NCBI GenBank assembly: GCA_046756405.1
Contig: JBHHWH010000009.1
Location: 1 to 41,332, forward strand
Source: JBHHWH01 sp046756405
GTDB lineage: Bacteria > Actinomycetota > Acidimicrobiia > Spongiisociales > ZC4RG35
Direction: 5' to 3'
Length of the DNA stretch: 41,332 nt
The first letter of the stretch is position 1. The number at the start of each line of letters is the position of its first letter. Positions 32,011 to 39,822 of this stretch are shown one piece after another. Both the position numbers and the translations under genes were made by a program. The notes under the pieces are model-generated. The model made no database searches. It saw nothing but the letters and a program-made list of their open reading frames with translations, and was not told the origin of the DNA.

Positions 32011-32316
32011 CTACCACCTCATCAGGTTGAGCTCGTCGACGTTGGCGGAGCGGCGGTTGCGGAATACGAGCAGCACGATGGCCAGGCCGATCCCCACCTC
32101 GGCGGCGGCCACGGTGATCACGAAAATGGCGAAGACCTGGCCGATGCCCTCGGGAGTGGCCAGCACCGACTCGAAGGCCACCAGGTTGATGTTGACCGCG
32201 TTCAGCATCAGCTCCACCGACAGCAGGATCAGCACGATGTTGCGACGAACCAGCAGACCGTAGACGCCCATGGCGAACAGGGCCGCGGCGAGGATGAGGA
32301 ACTGGTTGAGCACCAT
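32011..32316 (-). CDS. nuoK: NADH-quinone oxidoreductase subunit K
   Basis: 101 residues, three membrane segments. Signatures: GVYGLLVRRNIVLILLSVELMLNAVNINLVAF (conserved Glu in helix 2) and VITVAAAEVGIGLAIVLLVFR (conserved Glu in helix 3), both required for proton transfer. ATG overlaps the nuoJ stop (TGATG). Confidence 0.96.
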   Translation of the reverse strand: MVLNQFLILAAALFAMGVYGLLVRRNIVLILLSVELMLNAVNINLVAFESVLATPEGIGQVFAIFVITVAAAEVGIGLAIVLLVFRNRRSANVDELNLMRW

Positions 32317-32867
32317 CAGACGAGCCTCCTCTCCTCTTCCTCGGCCGGCGAGGGATCCTTGCGGGCAATAGTGATTCCGCCGATGAGAGCAGCGAGAAGG
32401 ACTATGGACACCACTTCGAAGGGGATGACGAAACGACCGAAGAGAGATTCCCCTATCAGCTCGGTCGCCGTGGGAACGCCAGTGCCTTCCACTTCCGTTG
32501 CGCCGAAAGCGGTGATCGAAGCCCAGGACATCAGGAGGAAGAGAGCCACGGACAGAGCCGCGGGGAGCGCCTTCCTGTCGGCGTCGAGGCCCTCATCGAA
32601 CCCGGTGGGGGCCCGGGTGATCATTATTCCGAACAGGAACAGCACGATCACCGCGCCCACGTAGACCAGCACCAGTACCCAGGCGACGAACTCGGCGGAG
32701 AGCATGAGGAACAGGGCCGCGGTTCCGGCGAGGGCAGCGACGAGGAAGAGGGCGGCGTGGACCACGTTCTTGCTGGTCACGACGCGAAAGCCGGCGGCGG
32801 CCGTTCCCAGGGCCAGAGCCAGGAATACCCAGTTGACGGGCTGGATGATCCAGTCTGCGAAGCTCAT
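32316..32867 (-). CDS. nuoJ: NADH-quinone oxidoreductase subunit J
   Basis: 183 residues, about five membrane segments. KNVVHAALFLVAALAGTAALFL, then SAEFVAWVLVLVYVGAVIVLFLFGIMI is diagnostic. Overlaps nuoI by 4 bases and nuoK by 1. Confidence 0.95.
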   Translation of the reverse strand: MSFADWIIQPVNWVFLALALGTAAAGFRVVTSKNVVHAALFLVAALAGTAALFLMLSAEFVAWVLVLVYVGAVIVLFLFGIMITRAPTGFDEGLDADRKALPAALSVALFLLMSWASITAFGATEVEGTGVPTATELIGESLFGRFVIPFEVVSIVLLAALIGGITIARKDPSPAEEEERRLV

Positions 32868-33352
32868 TTCTCCAACGGTGGGGGTTCGGGGACGGTAGCC
32901 AGCCAGTCCTGGAGGCGGTCCATGTCGTGGAGCATCTCACCCATGTGACTCTCCGAGTACTCGTACTCGGGGCTCCAAAAGAGGGCGTCGAAGGGGCAGA
33001 CCTCTACGCAGATGCCGCAGTACATGCAAAGGGCATAGTCGATGTCGAAGCGGTCCAGCTTGGCCCTCACCTTGACCCTGCCTCCCGGCTTCTCCGGCGG
33101 GATCTCCTCTTTGTGGCCTTCGATGTAGATGCACCAGTCGGGACAGGAGCGGGCGCAAAGCATGCAGACGGTGCATGCCTCCTGGTCCAGGGCGATGACC
33201 CCCCGGGCCCGGGGCACCGGGATCTCCTTCACCTTGGGGTAGTTGACCGTCGCCAGGTAGCGCTTGGGAAGGAAGATGGTCTTGAACATCGTGGTGATGG
33301 TGACCCGGAGGCCCTTGAGCAGGCCCACCCCAGGAATGCCGCGGGTAGCCAT
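32864..33352 (-). CDS. nuoI: NADH-quinone oxidoreductase subunit I, two [4Fe-4S] clusters
   Basis: 162 residues from ATG 33352, which overlaps the nuoH stop (TGATG). Two ferredoxin motifs carry electrons to the N2 cluster: C60-C63-C66-C70 (CTVCMLCARSCP) and C109-C112-C115-C119 (CMYCGICVEVCP). An N-terminal amphipathic helix and FLPKRYLATVNYP come first. It is the entry point for electrons from whatever replaces NuoEFG. Confidence 0.96.
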   Translation of the reverse strand: MATRGIPGVGLLKGLRVTITTMFKTIFLPKRYLATVNYPKVKEIPVPRARGVIALDQEACTVCMLCARSCPDWCIYIEGHKEEIPPEKPGGRVKVRAKLDRFDIDYALCMYCGICVEVCPFDALFWSPEYEYSESHMGEMLHDMDRLQDWLATVPEPPPLEK

Positions 33353-34359
33353 CACAGCACCACCTTGAGGACCGCGGTCACCGCGATGTTGGCAAGGGCC
33401 AGGGGTACTAGCCACTTCCAGGCCAGGGTCTGGAGCTGGTCCTCTCGGAAGCGGGGAAAGGTCCAGCGGAACCAGATCATGGCGAAGACGAGGATGAACA
33501 CCTTGGCGAGCAGAATGACCGGACCTACGAAGTCCAAGGCCGACTCGGGTATGCCGGGCAGCCAGTAGCCGCCGAGGAACAGGGTCACAGCGATGGCCGA
33601 CAGGGTGAACATGTTGGCGAACTCGGCCAGGAAGAAGAAGAGGAAACGGAAACCGGAGTACTCGGTGACATATCCCATCACCAGCTCCGACTCGGCGATG
33701 GGCATGTCGAAGGGGATCCGGGTCAGCTCGGCAAGGGAGGCGACGAAGAAGATCCCGAACCCGACGAACTGGAGGATGACGTAGGGATAGCCGGCATCGA
33801 TCTGAGCCTGGACGATGCCCTGCATGCTCATGGTCCCTGCCATGATCACCGCCCCCACCACCGCCAGGACCAGGGGCAGCTCGTAGGCGATGAGCTGTCC
33901 GGCGGCCCGCAAGCCCCCGATGAGGGAGTACTTATTGGCCGAGGACCAGCCTGCCATCAGGACTCCAATGGTCCCTATAGAGGAGATGGCTAAGGCGTAA
34001 AAGACCCCCACGGAGAGATCACGGAAGATCAGGCCGGGACCGAAGGGGATCACCACGAAAAGGGCGATAGTGCCCATCAGCACCAGGATGGGTGCCAGCT
34101 TGAATACCGGCCGGTCGGCGTCCTCGGGGATGATGTCCTCCTTCTGGAAGAACTTGATGCCGTCGGCGATGAGCTGGGCCCATCCCCACCGCCCCCCGGC
34201 GAAGTAGGGGCCTACCCGAGACTGCATCTTCGCGGAGAGCTTCATCTCGGCGAAGCCGAGGACCATACCGATGAGGGGCACGATGAGGGCCACCAGAAGG
34301 AGCTTGGCAGCCAGGGAGACCCAGAAGTTAGAGAACAGATCGAGGAGGGCAGGAGGCAT
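33352..34359 (-). CDS. nuoH: NADH-quinone oxidoreductase subunit H
   Basis: 335 residues, eight membrane segments; forms the quinone-binding site with NuoB and NuoD. Signatures: AKMQSRVGPYFAGGRWGWAQLIADGIKFFQKEDIIP, GGLRAAGQLIAYELPLVLA and ELTRIPFDMPIAESELVMGYVTEYSGFRF. The loop-1 RxGP motif and acidic residues are kept. ATG overlaps the nuoD stop (TGATG), so no nuoE, nuoF or nuoG lies between. Confidence 0.97.
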   Translation of the reverse strand: MPPALLDLFSNFWVSLAAKLLLVALIVPLIGMVLGFAEMKLSAKMQSRVGPYFAGGRWGWAQLIADGIKFFQKEDIIPEDADRPVFKLAPILVLMGTIALFVVIPFGPGLIFRDLSVGVFYALAISSIGTIGVLMAGWSSANKYSLIGGLRAAGQLIAYELPLVLAVVGAVIMAGTMSMQGIVQAQIDAGYPYVILQFVGFGIFFVASLAELTRIPFDMPIAESELVMGYVTEYSGFRFLFFFLAEFANMFTLSAIAVTLFLGGYWLPGIPESALDFVGPVILLAKVFILVFAMIWFRWTFPRFREDQLQTLAWKWLVPLALANIAVTAVLKVVL

Positions 34360-35543
34360 CAGCGGTCCACGTCTCCCAGTACGAAGTCAAGACTTCCCAT
34401 GATGGCGATGATGTCCGGTACCAACGCACCCTCCAGGATCCAGGGGAGGATGGAGATGTTGGAGAAGCTGGCGGAGCGGATCTTGAGCCGGTAGGGACCC
34501 TGGCCGCCCTCCGAGACCAGGTAGTAGCCCATCTCACCCTTGGGGTTCTCGGCCCGCACGTAGGTCTCCCCCTTGGGAACCTTGATGACCTTGGGGACCT
34601 TGGCCCGCAGCGGTCCCGAGGGAATACCGTCGATGGCCTGGACCACGATCCTGGCTGCCTCCCGGATCTCTTCCAGCCTCACCCACCATCGATCCCAGCA
34701 GTCCCCGTTCTCCCCAGTCACCACCCGGAAGTCGAATCGGTCGTAGGGCAGGTAGTCCTCCGCCTTGCGCAGGTCAAAGGCCACACCCGAGGCCCGCAGG
34801 TTGGGACCGGAGACGCCGTAGGAGGCGGCGACCTCCGGGGGAAGGATCCCGATCCCCTTGGTACGGGCCAGGATGATCTCGTTTCCGGCGACGAGGTCTT
34901 CGATCTCGTCACACACCGCGAGGACACGCTCCATGGCGAGGCGGGTGTCGGCGTAGAAGCCGGCGGGCAGGTCCTGGGGGGTCTTCTTGGTGGTGGGTCC
35001 GGAGCCGGCGGCAGGCTTAACCCCTCCAATCCGGTTGAAGTTGGGGTGGAACCGTCCCCCGGTGACCCCTTCGAGGAGGTCCAGCACCCGCTCCCGCTCC
35101 CGAAGGGCGAAGAACAACGGCGTGGGGGCGCCGAGCTCCAGGGGGTAGGAGGCCATGAAGATGAGGTGGGAGCAGATACGGGCCATCTCGGTGAGGATCA
35201 GCCGGATGTACTGGGCCCGCTCGGGAACCTCCACTTCCATGAGCTTCTCGGCGGCCACCATGAAGGGCACCTCGTTGGCATAGCCTGCCACCCAGTCGAT
35301 GCGGTTGACGATGGAGGTGATCTGGGGGTAGGTGCGGACCTCGGAGAGCTTCTCGTAGCCGCGGTGCATGTAGCCGATCACCGGACGCACGTCTTCGCAG
35401 CGCTCCCCATCCACCCGAGCCACCAGACGCAACACCCCGTGGGTGGAGGGGTGCTGGGGACCGATGTTGAGGGTCATCTCCTCGGTCTCCAGCTCCACCG
35501 AGACCAGTACCTCGCTCATGTGGCGCATCGTGTCGGCGTCCAT
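34359..35543 (-). CDS. nuoD: NADH-quinone oxidoreductase subunit D
   Basis: 394 residues from ATG 35543; GTG 35549, six bases after GGAGG, is an equally good start. The 49-kDa-type quinone subunit: LNIGPQHPSTHGVLRLVARVDGE, GYMHRGYEKLSEVRTYPQ, IDWVAGYANEVPF, YPLELGAPTPLFFALRERE, GFRFHPNFNRIGGV-like GGRFHPNFNRIGGV and the C-terminal MGSLDFVLGDVDR. Separate from nuoC, not fused. Confidence 0.96.
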   Translation of the reverse strand: MDADTMRHMSEVLVSVELETEEMTLNIGPQHPSTHGVLRLVARVDGERCEDVRPVIGYMHRGYEKLSEVRTYPQITSIVNRIDWVAGYANEVPFMVAAEKLMEVEVPERAQYIRLILTEMARICSHLIFMASYPLELGAPTPLFFALRERERVLDLLEGVTGGRFHPNFNRIGGVKPAAGSGPTTKKTPQDLPAGFYADTRLAMERVLAVCDEIEDLVAGNEIILARTKGIGILPPEVAASYGVSGPNLRASGVAFDLRKAEDYLPYDRFDFRVVTGENGDCWDRWWVRLEEIREAARIVVQAIDGIPSGPLRAKVPKVIKVPKGETYVRAENPKGEMGYYLVSEGGQGPYRLKIRSASFSNISILPWILEGALVPDIIAIMGSLDFVLGDVDR

Positions 35544-35550
35544 CACCACG

Positions 35551-36147
35551 TCACGCCTCCGGGTTCTCGGTAGAGGGTTTGGCCGGCATGTCCTCGACAT
35601 CCACGGTTCCTGGCCACGGCTTCACTTCCCGGCTCAGCAGGGGGAAACTCTTGCGGAGAGGATGACCCAGGAACCCGTCCGGCAGGTAGAGGTGTTCCAG
35701 GTTCGGATGGCCGGTGAAGGTGATGCCGAACATCTCGGCGGCTTCCCGCTCGTGCCAGTTGGCTCCCGGGTAGACCTCCACCAGGCTGGCGATGCGAGGG
35801 GAGGCCCTGGGAATGTCGGTGGAAAAGGTGACCCGCCGTCCTTCGGTGATGTCGGCCACGGTGGTGAGCACCTCGTAACGCTCCTCCACCTCCTCCGCGG
35901 GCGGATCCCCCACCTCGACCTGGTTGGTCCAGTCGATGGCCGACAGCCAGGAGAAGAACACCAGCCCTAGCTCGTCCCGGGCGATCTCATGGGTCCGCAC
36001 CCAGGCGTCGGAGGAGACCCGCACCTTCACCGTGCCGAAGGCCACTTCGGCGGTGCCTCCGACAGCGTCGGCCACCCGACCGGCGAACGGGGCCAGCGGG
36101 TCGCTGGCCTCGATCGCTGCTTCGGTATCAGAAGGTGTCGAGGTCAC
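35551..36147 (-). CDS. nuoC: NADH-quinone oxidoreductase subunit C
   Basis: 198 residues from GTG 36147 with GGAGA five bases upstream. The 30-kDa-type subunit: VEVYPGANWHEREAAEMFGITFTGHPNLEHLYLPDGFLGHPLRKSFPLLSR region, with WHEREAAEMFG diagnostic. A 54-base gap to nuoB holds nothing obvious. Confidence 0.94.
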   Translation of the reverse strand: MTSTPSDTEAAIEASDPLAPFAGRVADAVGGTAEVAFGTVKVRVSSDAWVRTHEIARDELGLVFFSWLSAIDWTNQVEVGDPPAEEVEERYEVLTTVADITEGRRVTFSTDIPRASPRIASLVEVYPGANWHEREAAEMFGITFTGHPNLEHLYLPDGFLGHPLRKSFPLLSREVKPWPGTVDVEDMPAKPSTENPEA

Positions 36148-36200
36148 GACGGTCTCCGGTTCTCATGATCTTTTCTGTCTGGTTCTTCTTCCCAACGGCA

Positions 36201-36698
36201 TCAGACGGGTTCGAGGTCACGGCGATTCCACTTCTCACGGATGTCTTCGTTCTCGATCAGCTTCTGGAGCAGGACGATCCCGTCCAGGAGGGCCTCCGGG
36301 CGAGGCGGGCAGCCGGGCACATAGACGTCCACCGGAATAAGTTGGTCGACGCCCTTGGTCACCGAATAGGAGTCCCAGTAGGGGCCGCCGCAGTTGGCGC
36401 AGGATCCCATCGAGATCACGTACTTGGGCTCGGGCATCTGGTCATAGAGGCGCCGCACGGAGGGAGCCATCTTGTCGGTCACGGTGCCCGCCACCACCAT
36501 CAGGTCGGCCTGCCGGGGAGAGGCGGGCAGCGGAATGATCCCGAAGCGCATGAAGTCGAAGCGAGGCCCGGAGGCAGCCATCATCTCGATAGCGCAGCAG
36601 GCGAGGCCGAACTGGAACAGCCACAGGGAGTACTTCCTCGACCAGTTGAGGAGCCACGAGACAGGTTTGGGAACACCGAACTTCTGGACTACTCCCAC
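36201..36698 (-). CDS. nuoB: NADH-quinone oxidoreductase subunit B, N2 [4Fe-4S] cluster
   Basis: 165 residues from GTG 36698, overlapping nuoA by 10 bases. Cluster ligands are C34, C35 (GLACCAIEMMA), C100 (MGSCANCGG) and C130 (VPGCPPRPE). Holds the last cluster before quinone. Confidence 0.96.
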   Translation of the reverse strand: MGVVQKFGVPKPVSWLLNWSRKYSLWLFQFGLACCAIEMMAASGPRFDFMRFGIIPLPASPRQADLMVVAGTVTDKMAPSVRRLYDQMPEPKYVISMGSCANCGGPYWDSYSVTKGVDQLIPVDVYVPGCPPRPEALLDGIVLLQKLIENEDIREKWNRRDLEPV

Positions 36699-37054
36699 CG
36701 CAGAACTCCCTTACGGATGGCGTACACCAGACCGAGGACAAGCATGAAGATGAAGATGAGCATCTCGACGAGCCCAAAGACGCCGAGGCGCTCGAGGAGG
36801 ATCGCCCAGGGGAAGATGAACACCGCCTCCACATCGAAGATGACGAAGAGCAGCCCGAAGACGTAGTAGCGGATGTAGGTCTGGCTCCAGCCGGTACCCA
36901 CCGGGTCCACACCACACTCATAAGTGGAGAGCTTGATCTTGTTGGGTTTCGAGGGCCGGAGGATGGCGGCGACACCCAACATCATCATCACCAACGCCGC
37001 CCCCAGGGCGGCGAAGGCGCCAACAGTCAGATAGCTCTCGAAGTACGGAGTCAT
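36689..37054 (-). CDS. nuoA: NADH-quinone oxidoreductase subunit A
   Basis: 121 residues, three membrane segments, first gene of the operon. STYECGVDPVG with the conserved loop Cys and YYVFGLLFVIFDVEAVFIFPWA are diagnostic. Confidence 0.96.
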   Translation of the reverse strand: MTPYFESYLTVGAFAALGAALVMMMLGVAAILRPSKPNKIKLSTYECGVDPVGTGWSQTYIRYYVFGLLFVIFDVEAVFIFPWAILLERLGVFGLVEMLIFIFMLVLGLVYAIRKGVLRWE

Positions 37055-37086
37055 GCCTAATTCTCGAGGGGTATGGACCGGCGGCG

Positions 37087-37092
37087 AGTATA
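37087..37092 (-). promoter_or_regulatory. -10 box (TATACT) for the nuo operon
   Basis: TATACT on the minus strand, 32 bases upstream of the nuoA ATG, giving a leader of about 25 bases. The nearest -35 candidate is weak. This is the best -10 in the gap between nuoA and the divergent phosphodiesterase gene. Confidence 0.5.
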
Positions 37093-37127
37093 CGCATGGC
37101 CTCCGGTAGGTCGAAGTCGAGAGCCCC

Positions 37128-37133
37128 TACCCT
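37128..37133 (+). promoter_or_regulatory. -10 box (TACCCT) for the phosphodiesterase gene, leaderless type
   Basis: TACCCT, seven bases, ATG 37141. It supports this start over an in-frame ATG at 37096. Confidence 0.5.
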
Positions 37134-37140
37134 GTCGTCG

Positions 37141-38223
37141 ATGGCGACCGCCCCCACCTATCAGGGCTCAGGCTTGGTCAACATGATGGCCGAGATGGAA
37201 GCGAGGCTGAGCGGTTCCTCGGTTTGGGAGGGCCTCTCGCCCGAGCTGTCAGACGCCTTTCCCGAGGCGAGAACGTACGTCCTTGTCCTCTTCGATGGTC
37301 TGGGGGTGGCCCAGCTCGATCACCCGGCAGCGGCTCCCCTGACCAGGGATCTGGCTGGGATCCTCGAAGCGCCCTTCCCCACCACCACCAGCGTCTCCCT
37401 GGCCACCGTAGCGACGGCCCTGCCCCCTTCACGCCACGGTCAGGTGGCCCATCTCACCTGGTTCGAGGAGCTGGGCAAGGTGGTCAACACCCTGAAGTGG
37501 GTGACCGTCCATGGGGAGCACGTGGAGTACGACTACTCCCGTCTCCTCCCCTCCCCCAACCTGTGGGAGCGCCTGCGCGCTACGGGAGTGGAGCCTGTCA
37601 CCGTCCAGCCGGGCGAGTTCCAAGCAAGCCCGCTGAGCCAGGTGCTCTACCGGGGCGCTCGCTTCGAGCAGGCTTGGGACATGGACGACCTGGTCGAAGC
37701 GACGGTGCAGCTCGCCCGAGAGCCTGGCCGCCTCATCTTCACCTATATCAACCACGTCGACTTTGCCGGGCACGTCTTCGGTCTGGAGAGCGAGGAGTTT
37801 GCCGAAGCGACGAAGCTGGCCGTTACGGTGTGGGAGAGGCTGGCCTCGTCCCTCCCCGAGGGTGCGGCCCTGGTAGGAACCGCCGACCACGGGTTGGTGG
37901 AGTTCACCGACAAGGTCCTGGTTCGCGACCGCCGCTACGACTCCCTTCGCTTCGCCGGGGATGCCCGGGGTGTCCAACTGTGGGGGAAAGCGGAGCTGAT
38001 GGAGGAGCTGGCGGAGCTCACCGGGGGCATCCTCGTCGACCCCGTCACCCTCATGGGCCCGGATCCTTCGCCGGAAGCCCTAACCAGGACCGGAGACAGG
38101 GTGCTTCTCGCTCCCGCAGACAAAGTGATCCTCCCCCGCGGCTTCGACAAGAGGCTTCGCTCCTATCACGGTGGCCTCACCCGAGCCGAGGTGGAAGTCC
38201 CGCTACTGGTGAGCCGGGGCTAG
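37141..38223 (+). CDS. Alkaline-phosphatase superfamily protein (nucleotide pyrophosphatase/phosphodiesterase type)
   Basis: 360 residues. Two-metal site of the superfamily: D52 in VLVLFDGLG, the nucleophile Thr in PTTTSVSLATVATALPPSRHG (82-83), D and H in NHVDFAGHVFG, DH in GTADHGLVEF and H in SYHGGLTRAEVEVPLL. No signal peptide, so probably cytoplasmic, which is unusual for this family. Substrate unknown. Its TAG stop forms a CTAG palindrome with the stop of the DUF402 gene. Confidence 0.88.
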   Translation: MATAPTYQGSGLVNMMAEMEARLSGSSVWEGLSPELSDAFPEARTYVLVLFDGLGVAQLDHPAAAPLTRDLAGILEAPFPTTTSVSLATVATALPPSRHGQVAHLTWFEELGKVVNTLKWVTVHGEHVEYDYSRLLPSPNLWERLRATGVEPVTVQPGEFQASPLSQVLYRGARFEQAWDMDDLVEATVQLAREPGRLIFTYINHVDFAGHVFGLESEEFAEATKLAVTVWERLASSLPEGAALVGTADHGLVEFTDKVLVRDRRYDSLRFAGDARGVQLWGKAELMEELAELTGGILVDPVTLMGPDPSPEALTRTGDRVLLAPADKVILPRGFDKRLRSYHGGLTRAEVEVPLLVSRG

Positions 38224-38726
38224 CGCCCCGCCAGCTCGCCCAGCCAGGCTTCAGCCACGGCGAAGAACGGCTCCTGGCGGGCCTCGAGAGCAGCCACGAT
38301 CCGGGCGGTCTCATCTAGTGCCCCCCGAATCATCTCTTCGGTGTAGGCCAGTTCCACCTGGTGGACGGCGAACTCGTCTTCGTCCTCTACCTCCACCCGA
38401 CCGTCCTGGTGTACCACCACGTCGAGGTCGAGGTCAATCATCTCGTAACGGTTCTCGGAGACCCACATCGGTGGGGTGACGATGTCCACGAAGTGGGAGT
38501 AGTTGGTGACCGGCCCGTTGTAGTGGAGATGCCACCATCCTGAACGGGGAACGCAGAAGACGGCGTGCTCCCGGGTGGGATGTACGACCGTCTCTCCCTT
38601 CCAGCGGCGGGAGCCGGCGGGAACGGCCATCCACGACCCATACTGGTCCTCGCCGAGATGCCAGGCTTCGAAACCCCAGTGGAGGGTGTCGGGGTTCTTG
38701 AGGAACTGGACGGTGACCGGTCGCAT
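38220..38726 (-). CDS. DUF402 domain protein
   Basis: 168 residues from ATG 38726 (TACCCT six bases upstream). DUF402 (FomD-like/ribonuclease-associated) fold: SWMAVPAGSRRWKGETVVHP, GWWHLHYNGPVTNYSHFVDIVTPP, and the acidic site YEMIDLDLDVVVHQDGRVEVEDEDEF. Members hydrolyse nucleoside di/triphosphate-like substrates or regulate RNA; the exact role is unknown. The frame remains open upstream to 38873 but without coding features. Confidence 0.8.
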   Translation of the reverse strand: MRPVTVQFLKNPDTLHWGFEAWHLGEDQYGSWMAVPAGSRRWKGETVVHPTREHAVFCVPRSGWWHLHYNGPVTNYSHFVDIVTPPMWVSENRYEMIDLDLDVVVHQDGRVEVEDEDEFAVHQVELAYTEEMIRGALDETARIVAALEARQEPFFAVAEAWLGELAGR

Positions 38727-38732
38727 GGCCTG

Positions 38733-38738
38733 AGGGTA
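38733..38738 (-). promoter_or_regulatory. -10 box (TACCCT) for the DUF402 gene
   Basis: Six bases upstream of ATG 38726; shares a 42-base divergent gap with the next -10. Confidence 0.45.
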
Positions 38739-38754
38739 AGCCCGAGGACGGCCG

Positions 38755-38760
38755 TAGACT
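38755..38760 (+). promoter_or_regulatory. -10 box (TAGACT) for the small membrane protein gene
   Basis: Eight bases upstream of ATG 38769. Confidence 0.45.
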
Positions 38761-38768
38761 CGGTGGCG

Positions 38769-39137
38769 ATGTACCGCGTGTCCGGGCTGGTGACGATCGT
38801 CGTCGGGGCTCTCCTCGTTTTCAGCCTTGCCTTCACACCTTTCAACGTGAAGATGGACCAGTGGGAGTTTCACCCCGACGGTTCCGTCGAGCGGCTGAAG
38901 GCGACCTGTCCCACCCCCTGGTCCATCATCTTCGAGGATGCCGACATGAGCGGCCTGATCCGCACCAACGCCCAGCGATGCCAGGGCGCGGCCAGGATCC
39001 TCATCGCTGAAGCCTTCATCGTGGCCGCGGTCGCGTTGGGACTAGGGATCTGGGGCATCATCAACGGGCCCAAGCCTCCGATCCGTCCTCTCGAGGAACT
39101 TCCAACCGTGGCGGCGGCGAGACACCGGCGCTCCTAA
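38769..39137 (+). CDS. Small membrane protein of unknown function
   Basis: 122 residues. Two membrane segments (about 5-25 and 78-98) flank an extracytoplasmic loop with two cysteines (ATCPTPW and QRCQGA) that could form a disulfide. No family recognised. ATG 38769 is supported by the -10 eight bases upstream. The TAA stop is part of the next gene's -10 box. Confidence 0.65.
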   Translation: MYRVSGLVTIVVGALLVFSLAFTPFNVKMDQWEFHPDGSVERLKATCPTPWSIIFEDADMSGLIRTNAQRCQGAARILIAEAFIVAAVALGLGIWGIINGPKPPIRPLEELPTVAAARHRRS

Positions 39138-39140
39138 GGT
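39135..39140 (+). promoter_or_regulatory. -10 box (TAAGGT) overlapping a stop codon
   Basis: TAAGGT uses the preceding gene's TAA and ends seven bases before ATG 39148. Confidence 0.45.
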
Positions 39141-39147
39141 CCGGTCG

Positions 39148-39822
39148 ATGGATTCGGTGACCTCAGGTCTAGCTGCCCTGGCCGCCACCGTCTTCGCCTA
39201 CGACCTCTGGCGTGGCTGGAGGCGGCGTCCCCGCCCCCATATAGCGGCCTACGCCGCGGGCATGGCGATGTTCGCCCTGGCCACCTGGGCCCTCTTTGTC
39301 GGAGTCACCTTCGGTTGGACCGGCCCCATCTACCGGACCTTCTTCCTCTTCGGAGGGGTACTGAACATCCTCTTCCTGGCCCTCGGTTCGATGTTCCTGG
39401 TGGTGGGTCCCCGATCAGGCCACGCAATGGCCATAGCTCTGGGTGGATATGCCGCCATCTCCACGACCCTGGTCACCACCGTCGACTTCCAGCGGCCCCT
39501 CCCCAAGGGCGGGGTTCCTGCGGACATTTTCGCCGGCGGCTTCGGGCCCAGGCTGTTCGCCATCATCGGGGGCGCACTCGGGGCGACGATCCTCATCGTG
39601 CTGGCACTGGTCAGCCTGGTGAGGTTCTGGAAGAAGGATCGCAACATCGTCTGGGGCAACGGTCTGATCCTGGCGGGAACCTTCGCCGCCGCCTGGGGCG
39701 GCACCGGACTGGCCCTGGGCGAGGCCAGCGGCTTCGCGGTGTCCTTGCTGGTGGCGGTGGCTCTGATCTGGGCGGGATACCGGGTGGCGTCGGGTCGCCG
39801 GCCTGCTCAGCCTCCGATGTAG
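39148..39822 (+). CDS. Polytopic membrane protein of unknown function
   Basis: 224 residues, about seven membrane segments with short loops, the longest being the basic YDLWRGWRRRPRPH near the start and an acidic/proline loop at about 115-130. No family recognised; no charged residues inside the helices suggest a transporter. It overlaps the convergent moaA by 16 bases. It is probably co-regulated with the small membrane protein just upstream. Confidence 0.7.
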   Translation: MDSVTSGLAALAATVFAYDLWRGWRRRPRPHIAAYAAGMAMFALATWALFVGVTFGWTGPIYRTFFLFGGVLNILFLALGSMFLVVGPRSGHAMAIALGGYAAISTTLVTTVDFQRPLPKGGVPADIFAGGFGPRLFAIIGGALGATILIVLALVSLVRFWKKDRNIVWGNGLILAGTFAAAWGGTGLALGEASGFAVSLLVAVALIWAGYRVASGRRPAQPPM

